A stretch of DNA of 64,000 nt, from positions 17,996,384-18,060,383 of the forward strand of contig CM040753.1 of NCBI GenBank assembly GCA_022829145.1. Direction: 5' to 3'. Positions 51,771-64,000 of this stretch are shown here, in pieces. Source of the DNA: Albula goreensis. Lineage: Eukaryota > Chordata > Actinopteri > Albuliformes > Albulidae. Every line of letters starts with the position of its first letter. Positions within the stretch are counted from its first letter, which is position 1. Under the pieces are notes generated by a model that saw nothing but the letters and a program-made list of their open reading frames with translations, made no database searches and was not told the origin of the DNA. The position numbers and the translations under genes are program-made.

Positions 51771-54700
51771 GCAGTATACTGTTGTTGATATTGTTGTTAT
51801 TAATCATAACTGTAATAATTAATTGTCCTAAAATCAGTGAAAAGCATGGGTTTTTTGGCTTCCGTATGTTTTTGACAATTTATTGCAGGTAGATATCTGT
51901 ATCTGTAATTATTAAATTTACAAAAACACTTTGTAGTACAGTGTATTTTCATGACTGTGTTCTAATTTTGAGATTACTCGTGTGTTTATAATTCTTAAAG
52001 GGCTTCTGTCAATATGTATCAGTCTGTAATCGGCCTATATTTTCAGAATAATTGCATGTCAACAAATACTTTAACATCGTCTTTATATCCTGCACCTTGG
52101 AAATGGGCTTTTTGTTATATTTTATCCGTAAAAAGTTGAAATTATTCTGTAATGGATACAAAACCACAGATATATTAAGATGAGATCTGTCATGTAGCAT
52201 TTAATTATTCATTAGGGTACACTGTAATGGTTTACTCTGTGAGTCTGTGAATCCCAGTGATAAATATAGTAATTGTACTGAATTATATTTTTCCGATTGT
52301 ACACGACGCCCTAGCAATATTTTTAATTTATAATGAGCTGTGTCACAATGGAAGTTTCTATGGGAGATTCTGAATTTCAGGGACAGGCAAACTAAGTCCA
52401 CAGAGCGTGCACCACAATTTAGAATTACAGCTTTAAATGAAAACCATGTAAGATAATAACACTGCATATTTCTTTGTTAGAAATGACAAGTCCAACAGCT
52501 GTAAGCCGCGCCCATAGGCCCCGGGGCGTTTTAATCTTAAAATGAATATTTTACCGGTTTGGTATGTTGTAATAAAGTTTCTTTCCTAAACCAAATTGTA
52601 ACCACACGGAGGATTAGCAGACCTCAACAAAATTATTTTGTTTCAACGTAATATTTTTTTTCCTTTCGTTTTTTCACACCTTGTAGGACAAACCCGTCCT
52701 CTTAAGGAGACTACCTACAATACATAACAACTGTATTGTTATTATTGTTATTTTTGTTATTGTTATTATTGTTGTTGTTATTATTATTTCTAGTAGCAGA
52801 AGTAGTACATCGATTGTGCAATTTTTACACTGTGACCAATATTAGGCTGTAATGTTATCATGAATTATTAATCATTATATTTGATCAATTATAAACATGT
52901 ATTATTTGAATTGTTTGATACATACACAAAAAATTAAAAATGTCGAAAGGAAAACGAAATACAATATGTATTAAAGGTAGCATAATAAACAATAGCCTAT
53001 GGCCAGATTGGTAAAATATGAATATGCACAGAAGTGAAAATGTATTATTGTTATTATTATTATTATTATTATTACACGACGAGTGGGAAATGAGCCATGC
53101 CTGACTTGTTGACGCAAAGTCTACAAATTAATTATAGCTTTTGGTTATTTTATTTGACTGGATTTAGTTTCGTTGTCAACAAAGGTTTTCCAGCTAAATA
53201 ATCATACCAGACATAATCATAAAAAAAATATCTTCCCGTTTTCCCCCCTTTGCGACCTCACAGGCTAAGTATCTGTGACAAAATGATGGTAGATAACAAT
53301 TAGCACATCTGAAAAGTGGGGTGTGGGCGATCAAAGCGGGAAAACGATTTCACTTAATCCCCTGTCCACGCGCTGAGACATGGTGAGGCAGAAAGTAAGA
53401 GCTACTTCGCTGAAAAGTGAGATAGAACTATTAAGCACCCAATAGTTGAATAGTAAGAAATTAGAATTTGTGGTTATTGATAATTCTCGTATTACAACAA
53501 TGCAAGTTGCAATGATCTGCGGTGCACAGCCATAGTGCCAACGGTAAATTACGAATTGCGCTGTACTCAATTATAGTTCGCCCCAACACACATTAATAAC
53601 AATCTCTTGGTTGCCTATGCATGTTTCAACGCCTCGGGGGGCTATTCTATCTACCTAATGGCCTACGGTATTTGCCTCTAAAGAATGTAAGACAACATTA
53701 CATTTTTTAAACGCTTACATATAATCATTATGTCAGTAGTCACAGATGTGTGAGACTGTAAATTCGTATGTATGCACTGACATTAAAGTTATCGACATAA
53801 TAGCATCAACTGGATATTCAGATTCGCTGTTATTTCTTCTTATTTACTCACACATATACACATACTTTAAATCTTAACTTAGCCCGCAAGTGTATTAAAC
53901 CTGGAACAAATTGTTACTTGAAAATGATCTATGATATTCTACTTTTACAGATTAGACCAGTATTAAAAAATAGGCTACTGTTACACGTGGATGTTTAACG
54001 GCATCGTGTAACCCTTAATGCGTTTAATAAATAAACTTTCATTTGTTTTGAATCTTTATTATTCAAAACAATAATAAAGATGATTAGCTTCCATTTTTCT
54101 GCCTAGTCAAGTTGGTTAAAATGGCAGGAGGCGAGGAAACGTGAACGAGTGGGAAACTAATAATCAAAAACACAGGCTGCTTAAGGAGGAACTGTCGAGG
54201 TGGCACGAGGTCAAGAGGGTTCGTTGCAGAACCCTTGCATTAATAAAGTCAACTTGAAACCCGCATCACTTTTTCGTTTTCTTGTTTGCAAGAACGATGA
54301 ATATTGGTCCTCTGGATTACTTATTCAAATTGCTTACAGATCATTCGAAACAAAACCCTGTTTGTGTAAAAATATTTGGTCCTTAAAAAGACGAATAACC
54401 ATAGGCCGTATACGAGAATGATTTAAGTCATGAAGTAATACATCATATACAGGCAATAACTGGTGTGATCGATGGGTGGTCCCTGTGTGATACGCCTAAT
54501 GTGCCCACACGCAGAAAATGAAAGCACAAAGCGTACGGCAATTACAATGGGCGAAGAGACTGTAGCCACTGGGTCAATCTTGGGTTCAGATTAAAACAGT
54601 TACAACAACGTTAATCAAATTATTGACTGGTATGGAGAGGGAGAGATGTCATTATAGAAACCCAGAACATCACAAGAAATTCTGGCTGTGTTGATACACA

Positions 54701-56589
54701 AAGAAGACAAAATATTTTCTGAGTAATTAACGTTTTATTTGATCTACTAATATAGTTTTCATTCTGTCTTACAGGAATCCTGCCTGCTTTAGCAAAAGTA
54801 GATAAGTTATAGCCGTCTTCAGAAAGATCGTTTCAGTTAAATCACGTTTTGAAAAAAAAAATCTGCCATACAACACGCTGTTCTATTTCTATATCATTTT
54901 TGTCTTAGATATTGATTACAACAATAGCTATTTTAATTCTTACCCTGTAGTTTATTGCACGGCAAAGATCGGCCTGCCTTTTTTTCTGAACTAGCCCTGT
55001 TTTGTGTGAATGTGGGTGTTTATGCGAGAGTGTCTCTGTGCTTGAGCGTTCGTGTGAAGTTGGAAGCAGACTATAACTATTTAGGCAACCCCTGCACGTG
55101 CACCTCCCACGCAGACAGCACGCGCTAAACTGGTTGAAGCCCCTGGACACAGGCTTCATTCCGGCTGTTATTACAAGGATGGTGATGATGATTGAAAGAT
55201 TATTTAACTCCAGATAATATTGATTACGATGGTTATATAATACTACTACTACTACTAGTTCTAAAATGAAAACTGAATACAATTATGATACGAAAACAAT
55301 ATCTCTGTTTACATGTATTACGTTCAAAAAACCTTTTACCAAACAACAATTTGTCTGGGAAGATGATTTTCCCTCGTATGTTCGTGTGATCAAGCTCAAG
55401 AAAGCCCGGTCATATTGTATCATTATTATTATCATTATTATTGGCGTTTTTATTGTTGGGAAAGTGTATGTTTGAATACTCACATTAAGGCTGTTCTGAA
55501 TAAATAATATAATAAGTATATTACTTAAGACAGGCTGCATTAGGGTAGCAAGACAAAAATGTTCATACGGTAAGAAAATGGAATTTGTTGTTCCACATTT
55601 ATTTTAATATTTTATACTGACAAGTGAATAATATGGTGAATCTATTCATTTTTGTTTCAATTTAAAATATGCCTGTTTTAATCTGTTTTTTTCTGTAAAT
55701 TATTGTTTTATCTCGTCATCAGCTTTTATCTTACCTTTATCCAGCTTTTCTGTCTTGTCGTTTACAATTAATTCAGAACTCAAGTTTAACTAGAGTCATT
55801 GTTATTTGTTATTATCAGGTTTTTGTTATATTTCACATTATAGGCGTAGGTGCACCCGCCTCTATCTCCACAGTTGTCATTTATGCAGTTAGGGAAACTG
55901 GTGACGAGACTGCAGCAAAATGCTTATTGTTGAACTCTGTACTCTGTAATCACTGGTAATGTAGGCCTTAAACATGAATTTGAGCTGTTGGAGACACTTA
56001 CATTTTCCAAGATTACTAATGCTTGCCTGTGTTTCCAATAATTTGAAACCCAAAATACTCGCCACAGTGAGGAATATTTGGTGATCCCTATCTGTTACAA
56101 TTCAAAGAGTGCCTCGTGATGGTTAAAGCGGCGGGCCTACATTGAATTTGCCAACAAATTGCTCGAGATAAATGCACTATGGACAGCGCGAAAATTATTT
56201 GAAAAATAATTATATGTTTTGAATATTTTGTCAAAGGTGTTCCACTGCAAGTTGCTTGTCTTGAGGTATGGTCGACAAGTAATTAATATCGACCCCACAG
56301 AAGCAGCGCCCATCATGTGCTCAGAGCCACATGCTACTCTGACATGCACAACCGATTCAGAGTTTTTCAGTTTCAGCCCTGAATATGGGCTGGATTTAAC
56401 CCAATGTGAGACTAGCATGAACATTCACAAGACAGTTTTTTTGTGGGGTCGCTCATCAACCTTCGCAAACTTTTTGCCCTGTTCACTTGATTCAGCAGTT
56501 GGGTATGGCGATATGAATACCTTTCAGACATCTGGCAGTTTTGACTTAAAATCAGAAAATAAAACATGTAGCGGTAATCATATTGTTAT
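51771..56589. other. AT-rich intergenic sequence, no gene seen
   Basis: About 4.8 kb with no gene. Further TTA/TTG repeats lie at about 52733-52790, 53043-53073 and 55415-55442, and (TAC)n at 55243-55257. The rest is unique AT-rich DNA with many homeobox cores. Confidence 0.55.
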
Positions 56590-57320
56590 GTGTATTTAAT
56601 GATGATGCATTAAATGTAAGAAAGTTTGGCGGGGAACAATACACGACCCGAATGTTTGCGTTCGTTTCAAAGGCTTTTCGGGTGCTAGAGGGGAAAGGGG
56701 AGCAGTGGAGCCAGCCCTCCCACCTTCTATCCCTAATAATCAGCTGTCAGAAACACCCCACATAGTAATTTAACAATTTGCACACGGCTCTGGTAAATAA
56801 AGGAAGCTTTATACCCCCTTCAGCCTCAGAACATTTGCTTGACCAGCTCTAAAATGGATTCATCGGTCCTGTTTCTGCACCGCAGCGAGTCCCCGCAGCC
56901 TCTTTTGTGCGTGTCCCGAAACAACACAGTCGAACATGAAAGCGGACAACCGAGCGCCTTGTAAGAAGATCGCTTTTCAGAGGCAAATGTGTGTGGCTTG
57001 TCTCGCGGGGGGGGGGGACCACTTGCTGGGTGTCCATTCAGACCCCGGGGAGAGGGGTCTTTGCCGACAACATCAACAAACGGGCAAAAAGCCGCATTAT
57101 CGTGGATTTGGATCCAGATTTTTTTAAAATGCTGCCACAAATTAGCAACCAAACCTCCAGAGATCGTGGGTATCCATGTAGAACCCTGACATTCAATTAT
57201 AGGTTCCCAAGCGCTGCTGTTCCCATTCATTTACCCATTTCTTATTATATCGAGCCCAGTCTATTACAATCACCTGACGCACATGGCAGAGACAAGCGCA
57301 GTCTCATAACACATACATAA
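56590..57320. other. CpG-containing complex block downstream of foxd2
   Basis: Contrasts with its AT-rich surroundings. It has TTTGGCGGGGAA (E2F-like), TTTCAAAGGC (TCF-like) and a G-run (57007-57016). Open frames of 60-134 codons occur on both strands, but none resembles a known protein and they overlap each other, so I treat it as possible regulatory DNA. Confidence 0.45.
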
Positions 57321-58005
57321 TTTTTGTGTAGGAAAAGATCATTTCTATTTGCCTTAAACAACTGTCCTTTTTTCTATTTAGGAGTTCCACGTTGATAGAT
57401 ATCCTAATTCCTGCAAAGATTATTGAAGTATCACATATATTCACCTCCATTTCCGTACTCAAATATTTTGATGTACCTTCAACCAACACTGCAACAATCG
57501 GTAGCAAACTGACCTCAGGTACTGTGATCTGTTCGTCATCTGTACTCCTCCGAGATGCGTGAAACAAACACAATTAAAATGTTCAGAAAACCCCAGAAAC
57601 GTATTTGACCCTATTCAAAATACTAAGCATGGCATATAATGCATAATCTTATTCTTGCCAACTTTAAATTCTGATTAAGGCAACAACGCCCCCATTCATA
57701 AAGCTAGTTAAGCAAAAGCCCTAGAACGGACGGTTTGAGAAACCCTGAATTTTCCGACAGAGGTATCTAATGGCGAAATGAGATTACTATAAATTGGAAA
57801 TGGACGTTTTGAAGTCGGTTGGATGCAGTTTAAATACATATGCATTATCGGTTCTATAATTATATTGACATGACTTTATCAATGGGTGTCAGTGATTAGT
57901 CTGCTCTATTTGAAAATAGTAGGAGAGTGGGCCTGTAGGCCTGTATAGTTGTATCTTCCTTATGATAAATAATTTAACGAAAACATGAATTAAAATTCAC
58001 AAACA
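57321..58005. other. Intergenic, no gene seen
   Basis: AT-rich sequence just beyond the inferred foxd2 3' end. Confidence 0.6.
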
Positions 58006-58011
58006 TTTATT
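58006..58011 (-). terminator. Candidate polyadenylation signal of foxd2
   Basis: TTTATT on the plus strand gives a canonical AATAAA on the minus strand, about 790 bases after the foxd2 stop. Cleavage would be expected some 10-30 bases further along, near 57976-57996. T/GT-rich downstream context was not clearly seen, so the assignment rests on the hexamer and its placement. Confidence 0.45.
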
Positions 58012-58802
58012 TTTTTCTTGTCTTTACAACAAAAATGACCTACGGACATTTTAAGCGTTTTGTCTCTTTCTTTACATATAACAACATTTTTTCACAGATT
58101 AATTTCAATGAAATAGATAAGAACGTATGCACAACAATTGAACAGAATGAGAGGTAATGCGCTTTACACCAAAACCACGTACGTGTCTATTGACCACATA
58201 AAATAATAATTACAAATTCACCAAAACACCGCTGTAAAGAGAAAGGGGGAATAGTGGGAAAGGTTATATAGAGTATTTACAGCCCCCACTGTCTCTGACA
58301 ATGTGCTTTAAAACAATTAAAACCTGAGTTTTTGGCCTCGGTATGAACAGTGCTTTTTCACAAACTAAACAAAAATATATATAAAATGATAATAATAATC
58401 TCAATAAAAGTCAACCATCAAAAATAATTCCTAGTGAGAGAGATGCTTAACATTTTAAACTACATTTTCTTTACAAAATAACCTGTCCTCTTTGTAAGAC
58501 TGGGGAGTCGGGACACAGCTCAAAGAAAGGTGAGTCCATATTTTACACTTCATCTGGAAAGTTTTCTCGCTTTTCCCTTGTATGTGGCATTAATATGCGT
58601 CTCCCCTTTTGCATTACACATATTTACAAGACATAAATATACTTTAGACAAGTTTTCCTTTTTCCTATGGTTTCATTAAAGAAAACGCTGGGGGAAGAGA
58701 AAGGCTCTTAGTGTCGCAAAGAATTTTTATCCTACCTTTGAATATGACGAAAAAACCTTAATGGGTTTAACAGGAATTCTGTGCTTTTTATTTGTTGTCT
58801 GA
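58006..58802 (-). other. foxd2 probable 3' untranslated region
   Basis: From the TAA stop down to the first well-placed AATAAA on the minus strand lie about 800 bases of AT-rich, non-repetitive sequence with no ORF. Long AT-rich 3' UTRs are typical of Fox genes. The extent is inferred from the position of the polyadenylation signal, not from transcripts. An AATAAA only about 10 bases after the stop (58787-58792) is probably too close to serve as the main signal. Confidence 0.55.
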
Positions 58803-59921
58803 TTAGAAGTGACAACCGCTTAGGTTTGTAGTTTTGCTGGAGAAAGTCTGTGACCCGGTTGATTGTAGCAGGGTTTCCTGCGAGAGATTCAAGTGGTTCG
58901 AGGCTGAGGAGAGTGCCGGGGTAAGCATTGCCAAGATCTGTGCCTGGTTGCTCGGCTGTGCGGAGAACGGAGAGGCCGGAGAGCTGGCCGCTCCGATTAT
59001 ATTGTCTATCGAGAAAGAGGGCCGACTTTGTGTGTTGACGTCTGCTTTGAGAGGGGCCAAGCCGGGGAGAGTTGGACTCAGTTGTGGATAGAAAGGCTTC
59101 CTCAAGTCAGCCCCTAAGAGCGAGGGAAGCGAATGCGGTGCGGGAAATAATGATGTCGGAGAAGGGAGCGCACACTGTGGGTTCTGAAAAGGGAAAGCGC
59201 TTCCTGGATGATGCGGGTGATAGGGATGATGAGCATGGAAGTTCTGCAGCTGAAGACCATAGTTGTAGCCGTATGGGCCGTATCCGAACCCGGGCAAGAA
59301 TCCCCCAGGGTCCCTGAGGATCTCGTTCGATTGGTGCCGTTTGAAACGTTTCCTCCTGCGCAGAAAACTCCCATTGTCGAACATGTCAGCCGACTCTGGA
59401 TCCAGGGTCCAGTAGTTGCCTTTTCCTGGGTTGCCAGGCTCCCGGGGGATTTTGACAAAGCAGTCATTGAGGGAAAGGTTGTGGCGAATGGAGTTTTGCC
59501 AAGCCGGGAACTTTTCCCTATAGTATGGGAACCTGTTGCTGATGAACTCGCAAATCTCGCTGAGAGTCAGGCGTTTCTTGGGGCTCTGTAGAATAGCCAT
59601 GGTGATTAAGGCAATGTAGGAGTAAGGGGGTTTCACCAGCGCGTTCTTCCCGGACTTCTCACCCCCCATTGGCCCTCCACCGGCCTCTTCTCCAACCCCA
59701 GCTTGATCGGTCGGGCACTCGGTGCTGCTCAGACCCGGTGAAGAGGCGCTCTCTCCTGCGTTCTGGGACAGGTTGTCGTCCGAGTCGTTGTCCAAGTGGA
59801 AGTCATGGTGGTGGTGCAAGTATTTCCCGTCCTTGCCCACGGTGATGTCTCCCCCAACTACATCTATGTCCACATCCTCGGACAGGGCAGAATTGTCGGA
59901 CATATCCGTACCTAAAGTCAT
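58803..59921 (-). CDS. foxd2: Forkhead box D2 transcription factor (single exon)
   Basis: A 372-residue nuclear DNA-binding protein of the forkhead (winged-helix) class D. Residues about 95-194 form the forkhead domain: it opens [16 protein letters not shown], the recognition helix reads [13 protein letters not shown] (141-153), and it ends in the basic stretch [21 protein letters not shown] matches FoxD1/D2 rather than FoxD3 (LSGICEFIS). An eh1-like Groucho/TLE-binding motif, FSIDNIIG, lies at 303-310. The QAQILAML segment and the terminal LSGCHF match FoxD2 specifically; FoxD1 and FoxD3 end differently. The N-terminus has [18 protein letters not shown], a His run (36-39) and an acidic patch (44-49); a second His-rich stretch is at 229-238. 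The alanine/proline/glycine expansions of mammalian FOXD2 are absent, making this protein shorter, as usual in fish. The ATG opens the conserved MTLG start; no intron is needed, as in other FoxD genes. Known family roles: repression and activation in paraxial mesoderm, kidney stroma, craniofacial and neural crest-related tissue. Nothing looks broken. Confidence 0.94.
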   Translation of the reverse strand: MTLGTDMSDNSALSEDVDIDVVGGDITVGKDGKYLHHHHDFHLDNDSDDNLSQNAGESASSPGLSSTECPTDQAGVGEEAGGGPMGGEKSGKNALVKPPYSYIALITMAILQSPKKRLTLSEICEFISNRFPYYREKFPAWQNSIRHNLSLNDCFVKIPREPGNPGKGNYWTLDPESADMFDNGSFLRRRKRFKRHQSNEILRDPGGFLPGFGYGPYGYNYGLQLQNFHAHHPYHPHHPGSAFPFQNPQCALPSPTSLFPAPHSLPSLLGADLRKPFYPQLSPTLPGLAPLKADVNTQSRPSFSIDNIIGAASSPASPFSAQPSNQAQILAMLTPALSSASNHLNLSQETLLQSTGSQTFSSKTTNLSGCHF

Positions 59922-60314
59922 CCTCGGAAGGTCTTTCTGTCTCTCGCTCTTACGTTCCGTGACGAGTTGCTGCTGCTCTAAGAGCTTGTTATGCGTCAGT
60001 CAATGTGTTCCAAAAAATACACAACTTTCATTCGCTTCTGAATATCCGACGAGACTTCCACGTTCCTGGGCAAAAGCAAAGACTCTCTTTGCTGCATTAA
60101 ACTGAATTTGAAACCATTTAGGAGAACATAACACAATTTAAACAAACGTCAAGCCCTTTAGCTCCAGCATGGGAACGCTGCGACCAAGGCCAAGGCACAA
60201 GAGCTGTGCAATGCACCAAGGAAGAACCCAGTTTGCTGTTGAAGCAATCAAGAACACAAAAATATCAGAGAAAAAAGTTTCGATTTAAATGCAATATCTT
60301 TACGTCCGCTCGAG
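59922..60314 (-). other. foxd2 5' UTR / promoter-proximal region
   Basis: Sequence between the foxd2 ATG and the TATA-like box. It is non-repetitive and has scattered CpGs, and it is probably mostly 5' UTR. The coding region's CpG enrichment does not extend far through it. Confidence 0.4.
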
Positions 60315-60320
60315 TTTATA
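60315..60320 (-). promoter_or_regulatory. TATA-like box, candidate foxd2 core promoter
   Basis: Minus-strand TATAAA in the context CATATAAACTCGAG lies 394-399 bases upstream of the foxd2 ATG. It would place initiation near 60285-60290 and give a 5' UTR of about 370 nt with no need for a 5' intron. Many Fox promoters are CpG-rich and TATA-less, so a different start nearer the ATG remains possible. Supported by motif and position only. Confidence 0.4.
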
Positions 60321-60506
60321 TGATCAAGGTAAGTCTATTTTCTCAGTTTTGCTTATATATTTAATCGTATTTTCTTATTGCAAGTTTATATATGCATATG
60401 TTAGTATGTTTATTTTTTGCGCTCAGACACCGTACCCGTGTCCCGCGCGAGCCTAACATTCCCTCCCCTGGCAGCTCTCAAAACGTATTTATTCTGCCCT
60501 GGCAGT

Positions 60507-60512
60507 CACGTG
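60507..60512. promoter_or_regulatory. CACGTG E-box upstream of foxd2
   Basis: Perfect palindromic CACGTG, the site class used by Myc/Max, USF and some bHLH factors, about 190 bases upstream of the TATA-like box. One hexamer occurs often by chance; its promoter-proximal position is the only support. Confidence 0.3.
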
Positions 60513-62042
60513 GTCTTTGCGTCGCAGAAGCCAGGAAGTTATGGAGGCTGTGGAAGAGGAAAAGAATTGATAAAACTATATTTTCTCTTAACTTTCTTTC
60601 ACCGCACCTACAGTGATTCTCCTGTTTAATTTAATTTACATGAAGGTGAGCATAAGTGTAATGATAAACGGAAAACCAAGTAACGGATCAGATATAAATG
60701 TGATGTGACGTAGCGTAGGCTATAAACTGATAATGCTACATCTGTGACGTGTAAAAATAATTTCAGCCTCCAAAGCAACTCTGTAAGATATTTACGCCAC
60801 CCTTGAAAAACTGGAAATGTGACATTGCTGAATTAAATAATTTTAATGCGCTATACATTCATACTTAAATGTATTTCCTAACCCAGCAGAGTGCAGTGAT
60901 ATCTTGCCTAATATAGACATTTTATGGAGTTGTTTAACATTATAGGCATTAGGTTGCCTTAATACCGGAACCGACGAGTAAAAACCAATTATTTGAAGTG
61001 TAAACTCATGTAATAGTGTTAGTACTATACCATTGCCTCTTAGATGCTGTAATTTTAGACATAATGTGTATTGTTTCGTTCAATTGCCTTTTCAATGGAT
61101 CTTCTTTATATTTTTCTTATTCATAATAATTTAATTGCAATCACGTGTTTGTTAGACTGTAGAAATGTGTTTCACAAAGTTTTTCAAGAGTGCAGGTTTG
61201 AATTTAAAATTATTTTTCCAATTTTTCAGTTTCAATTGTTGGTCTCTCATTTCATATAATTGAGTAGGGTGGTTATTTTTAAAAAATATAATTAAATAAT
61301 CACAACATACTATATTTAATATGATCATTTATCTACAAAAATGTAGGTTATTTTTTAAATGTTTGGATTCGTATAGGAAGTGTCAAGGTAATGACAAATT
61401 TCACTAATGCTGGAAGGGTGAGCGGTTGAAACCAGTTTATCCCCATGGTCTTTGTGTGAAGGCTATTTAATATACATAAAAATCTGCATCTTAATATTTA
61501 AGCGAGATTATTGCCCTGCAGACGAGACAAGACCCACTTTCCCCGAAATATGAATTACTAATTTATTTTTAAACCATCTGTTCAATAGATGTTAGTTTTC
61601 TGTCATGGATACGGAGCAGTTGCATCAAAAGCAAATGGATACGGTTTTTCTGTTTGATCCTATACCCAATTAATTATCTTATTAAACCCATGGACTCCTT
61701 TAGATGATATTTATACGCGTTTTATTTTTACTTCTTCCCATAATTGTTGTTGATGATGATAATGATGACACTGATGACGACGTCGCTTTTTTGCCGATGG
61801 TGACGAAAAAGGGATGATAAAATGACGGTATCGGCTATGATAGCAACATTGTGTTGTTGTTTATCTTCTGTTGGTGCGTAAAATGAAATGCGTTTCGATA
61901 ATATGAAACAAAAACAATGTGCTATTCTGTTATAACTCTTGAATTGGATTTTAAATAAGCTTCATGCTATTTACAATTAAGTAATTAACTAATTAACTAG
62001 GTTACTGTGAGGCAGAGACATGTAGCAAAATTGTCCACAGTA

Positions 62043-62050
62043 TGACGTCA
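62043..62050. promoter_or_regulatory. Full cAMP-response element motif
   Basis: TGACGTCA, the full palindromic CREB/ATF site, in otherwise AT-rich sequence about 2.1 kb upstream of the foxd2 ATG. It contains a CpG, which is scarce in the surrounding DNA. Function is inferred from the motif alone. Confidence 0.35.
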
Positions 62051-64000
62051 TTATCAGAAAAAATAGACCAAAATTAGGACATTAAGTGCTATGATTTCAT
62101 CATTCAGATACACGTGCGCTTCATAGGCCCTCAATACACATTCTATAGTGACAGTTATTTACATACGATCAATATGTAAATTTAAAATCCGAATATGCTT
62201 GTCAGAATCTCTAATTAACACACGCTCTCTTTAATGTCCGTTTATTGTGAAGGACTTACAGTTGGGAGCTGAAATACAGGAGAGCCCTCCCTTGGCATCA
62301 GTCGATTTTTCCAGTTTAGTTAACCTTTGTGGAAGGACAGGGTCATTTTGTATGGTTAATACATCTTACTGTGCCACGGCCGAGAGTGCCTTTCCATGCA
62401 TTCACAATTACAAATATATTAGTATGGTCATGTGCAAGATATGTAGTTCAACTAATCTTACATTGTATGGGTCATTTTCGCACACAAAAACTATTTTATA
62501 ATTAAGGGATAATTGATCGATGGCGGACGTTCACTCTTGGATAGCACTCTTTATATCACGAAAACCGCTGATCAGTGTGAAGAAAACAAACAGCAGTGAT
62601 ATATGCAATATGACTTCTTCTACGTAACTGCACTCCATCGTCGAACGGGCCAGCATCATGTGGTATAATAAAGAGTAAATGGTGGAGAATTTTTCGTGTG
62701 AGAAAATAAATGTTTATATTGCACATTGCTGATTATAGTGTATGTCGGCTTGGAGGTTAACCTACAAGTTTTTTCAACGGTATTCAAATAAAGTGTTATG
62801 AAAACTCATTTAACGACATTAGTGTTACCACTGCAAGGTTCTTGAAGCACAAATTTCAAAGTGTCACATAAATTTCGCATCTAGACTTTTGACAGCAAAA
62901 GACAAAGCCTATGGTGAAATGTTTTATTAATGTGCATATTGCATATAGTTTTTTCGTTGCTTTATCGGACATACTACGACAACTTGCAAATAAATAAGCA
63001 AAAAAAAATTATATAGCTATATGCTATTTAGCAACCATGTAAATGATCTTTCTGCTCATGTATGTTTCTATGGATACAGTTCCCATTCACCAAAATATGT
63101 CTCATGTCAGAGGTGAAAACGTTTTTTTCTGGTGTTTGAAAGCCATTTCAAGTTCATCCAGACATCAAAATTAGGTATTAATTACACAAGTATTGACACA
63201 TTTTCTTTTAGCAGCGTGTGGGCACCTCTAATAGACGTAAAAATATTCATTATCAAACTGCATGGATTATATACCCAAATGGGCAGTAGCTATACTGGAA
63301 ACATAGACGCGATTTTCTACAGCACCTAAATAAAATCATTTAAAATTTGTGAAAGCTAATGTTTCACTGAAACACAATCCGTTGGGACCACAAACTCATT
63401 CTGCAATGCAAAAGAATTTTACTTGTAGTATTTCTTTCTTTGTCATTAATCCCTAAATAATTTCTCACGGGTTTTATGTTTTCCTTGTCATATAGCCATA
63501 ACACCATCCATCTACATTGTTTAAATAATTCACATACATTTAAATACGCACACACACACATACACCAAACACAAGCGCATTCCACATCAACCTGCTCTAA
63601 TTCGTCTTCGTCGCAAAACTATACGCATTGCAGTCTGCATTGGTCTTTATGTGCTGGGACAACAGAAGGGTTGCTTCTGGACATTCCGTTTCATTACGGA
63701 GAAGAAACAAGCGTATTATAGCAATAATTTTCCATCGGCACCTCGTTTGTCTACGACTCAGACGACAGACTTCCATTATGAGCTGTAAAGTATCAAATGT
63801 GTTTTAAAATGTCCTCACGAATGTGCTCTCAGTCTACTACCTATGTCCCTTCCTTACCCACAATTTGTCTCTAGTACTATATTGTGTTTAAAAAATGAGA
63901 CGGGTTACCGAACAGAGTAAGGTACTTCTTTTGCTTAGTATTATTTCTTTATAAGTAAATCATACAAATCAACATGTAATCGATTAATAAAAGCTATTTT

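Larger units (their letters stand above)
60321..64000. other. Upstream flank of foxd2, no gene seen
   Basis: About 3.7 kb of non-coding, AT-rich sequence upstream of foxd2. No ORF resembles a known protein; in other vertebrates FOXE3 lies further in this direction, but no FoxE sequence appears before the window ends. It contains a CACGTG E-box (60507-60512), a TGACGTCA element (62043-62050), a GATGAT-type short repeat (about 61749-61785) and a small CA-rich patch (about 63547-63566). Unique-looking sequence at 62510-62660 and 63600-63720 could be regulatory. Confidence 0.6.

Noticed and set aside
58787-58792. AATAAA immediately after the foxd2 stop as the main polyadenylation signal
   Set aside because: Only about 10 bases from the stop codon; a 3' UTR that short would be unusual for this family.
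59072-59591. Plus-strand open frames of 81-127 codons antisense to foxd2
   Set aside because: Shadows of a GC-rich coding exon; no similarity and no conservation expected beyond that imposed by foxd2.

Overview
This is vertebrate, almost certainly teleost-fish, nuclear DNA. Three things point there: one intact vertebrate forkhead gene (foxd2), tRNA-derived SINE copies with an L2-type LINE tail of the kind common in ray-finned fish, and a very heavy load of (CA)n/(GT)n and (GA)n microsatellites plus degraded Tc1/mariner, LINE, MITE and LTR-like remnants. The species cannot be read from the sequence.

Only one protein gene is supported. foxd2 lies on the minus strand (58803-59921). It is a single-exon, 372-residue winged-helix transcription factor with a perfect-looking forkhead domain, an eh1-like repressor motif and the FoxD2-type C-terminus ending LSGCHF. 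A TATA-like box lies about 400 bases upstream of its ATG. A roughly 0.8 kb AT-rich 3' UTR ends near an AATAAA at 58006-58011.

Layout: (a) 1-44 kb is gene-free and rich in repeats. It holds long CA/GA arrays, a 24-bp minisatellite (2.2 kb), two palindromic MITE-like elements (4.5 and 8.1 kb), a decayed Tc1/mariner transposase next to a LINE reverse-transcriptase fragment (12.5-13.8 kb), an LTR-like fossil (15.4-16.0 kb), several SINEs and LINE tails (16.8, 41.4, 42.3 kb), and a compound CA minisatellite whose unit grows by 8 bp per copy (33.5-34.3 kb). (b) 44-58 kb is gene-free, with few mobile elements and many AT-rich, homeobox-motif-rich stretches, as expected of the regulatory territory of a developmental gene. 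(c) 58.0-60.3 kb is the foxd2 transcription unit. (d) 60.3-64 kb is its 5' flank, with an E-box and a full palindromic CRE.

In known vertebrate genomes FOXD2 sits between FOXE3 (upstream) and a long gene desert leading to TRABD2B (downstream). The long empty stretch downstream of foxd2 here fits that arrangement, but no TRABD2B or FOXE3 exon could be recognised. Blocks of complex, unique-looking sequence inside the desert (for example 7.1, 14.5, 16.5, 21.8, 32.2, 46.1, 49.9 and 56.6 kb) are the best candidates for distal foxd2 enhancers. Some carry clustered SOX, TCF/LEF or FOX motifs. These are inferences from motif content only. I found no undescribed coding system in the window.
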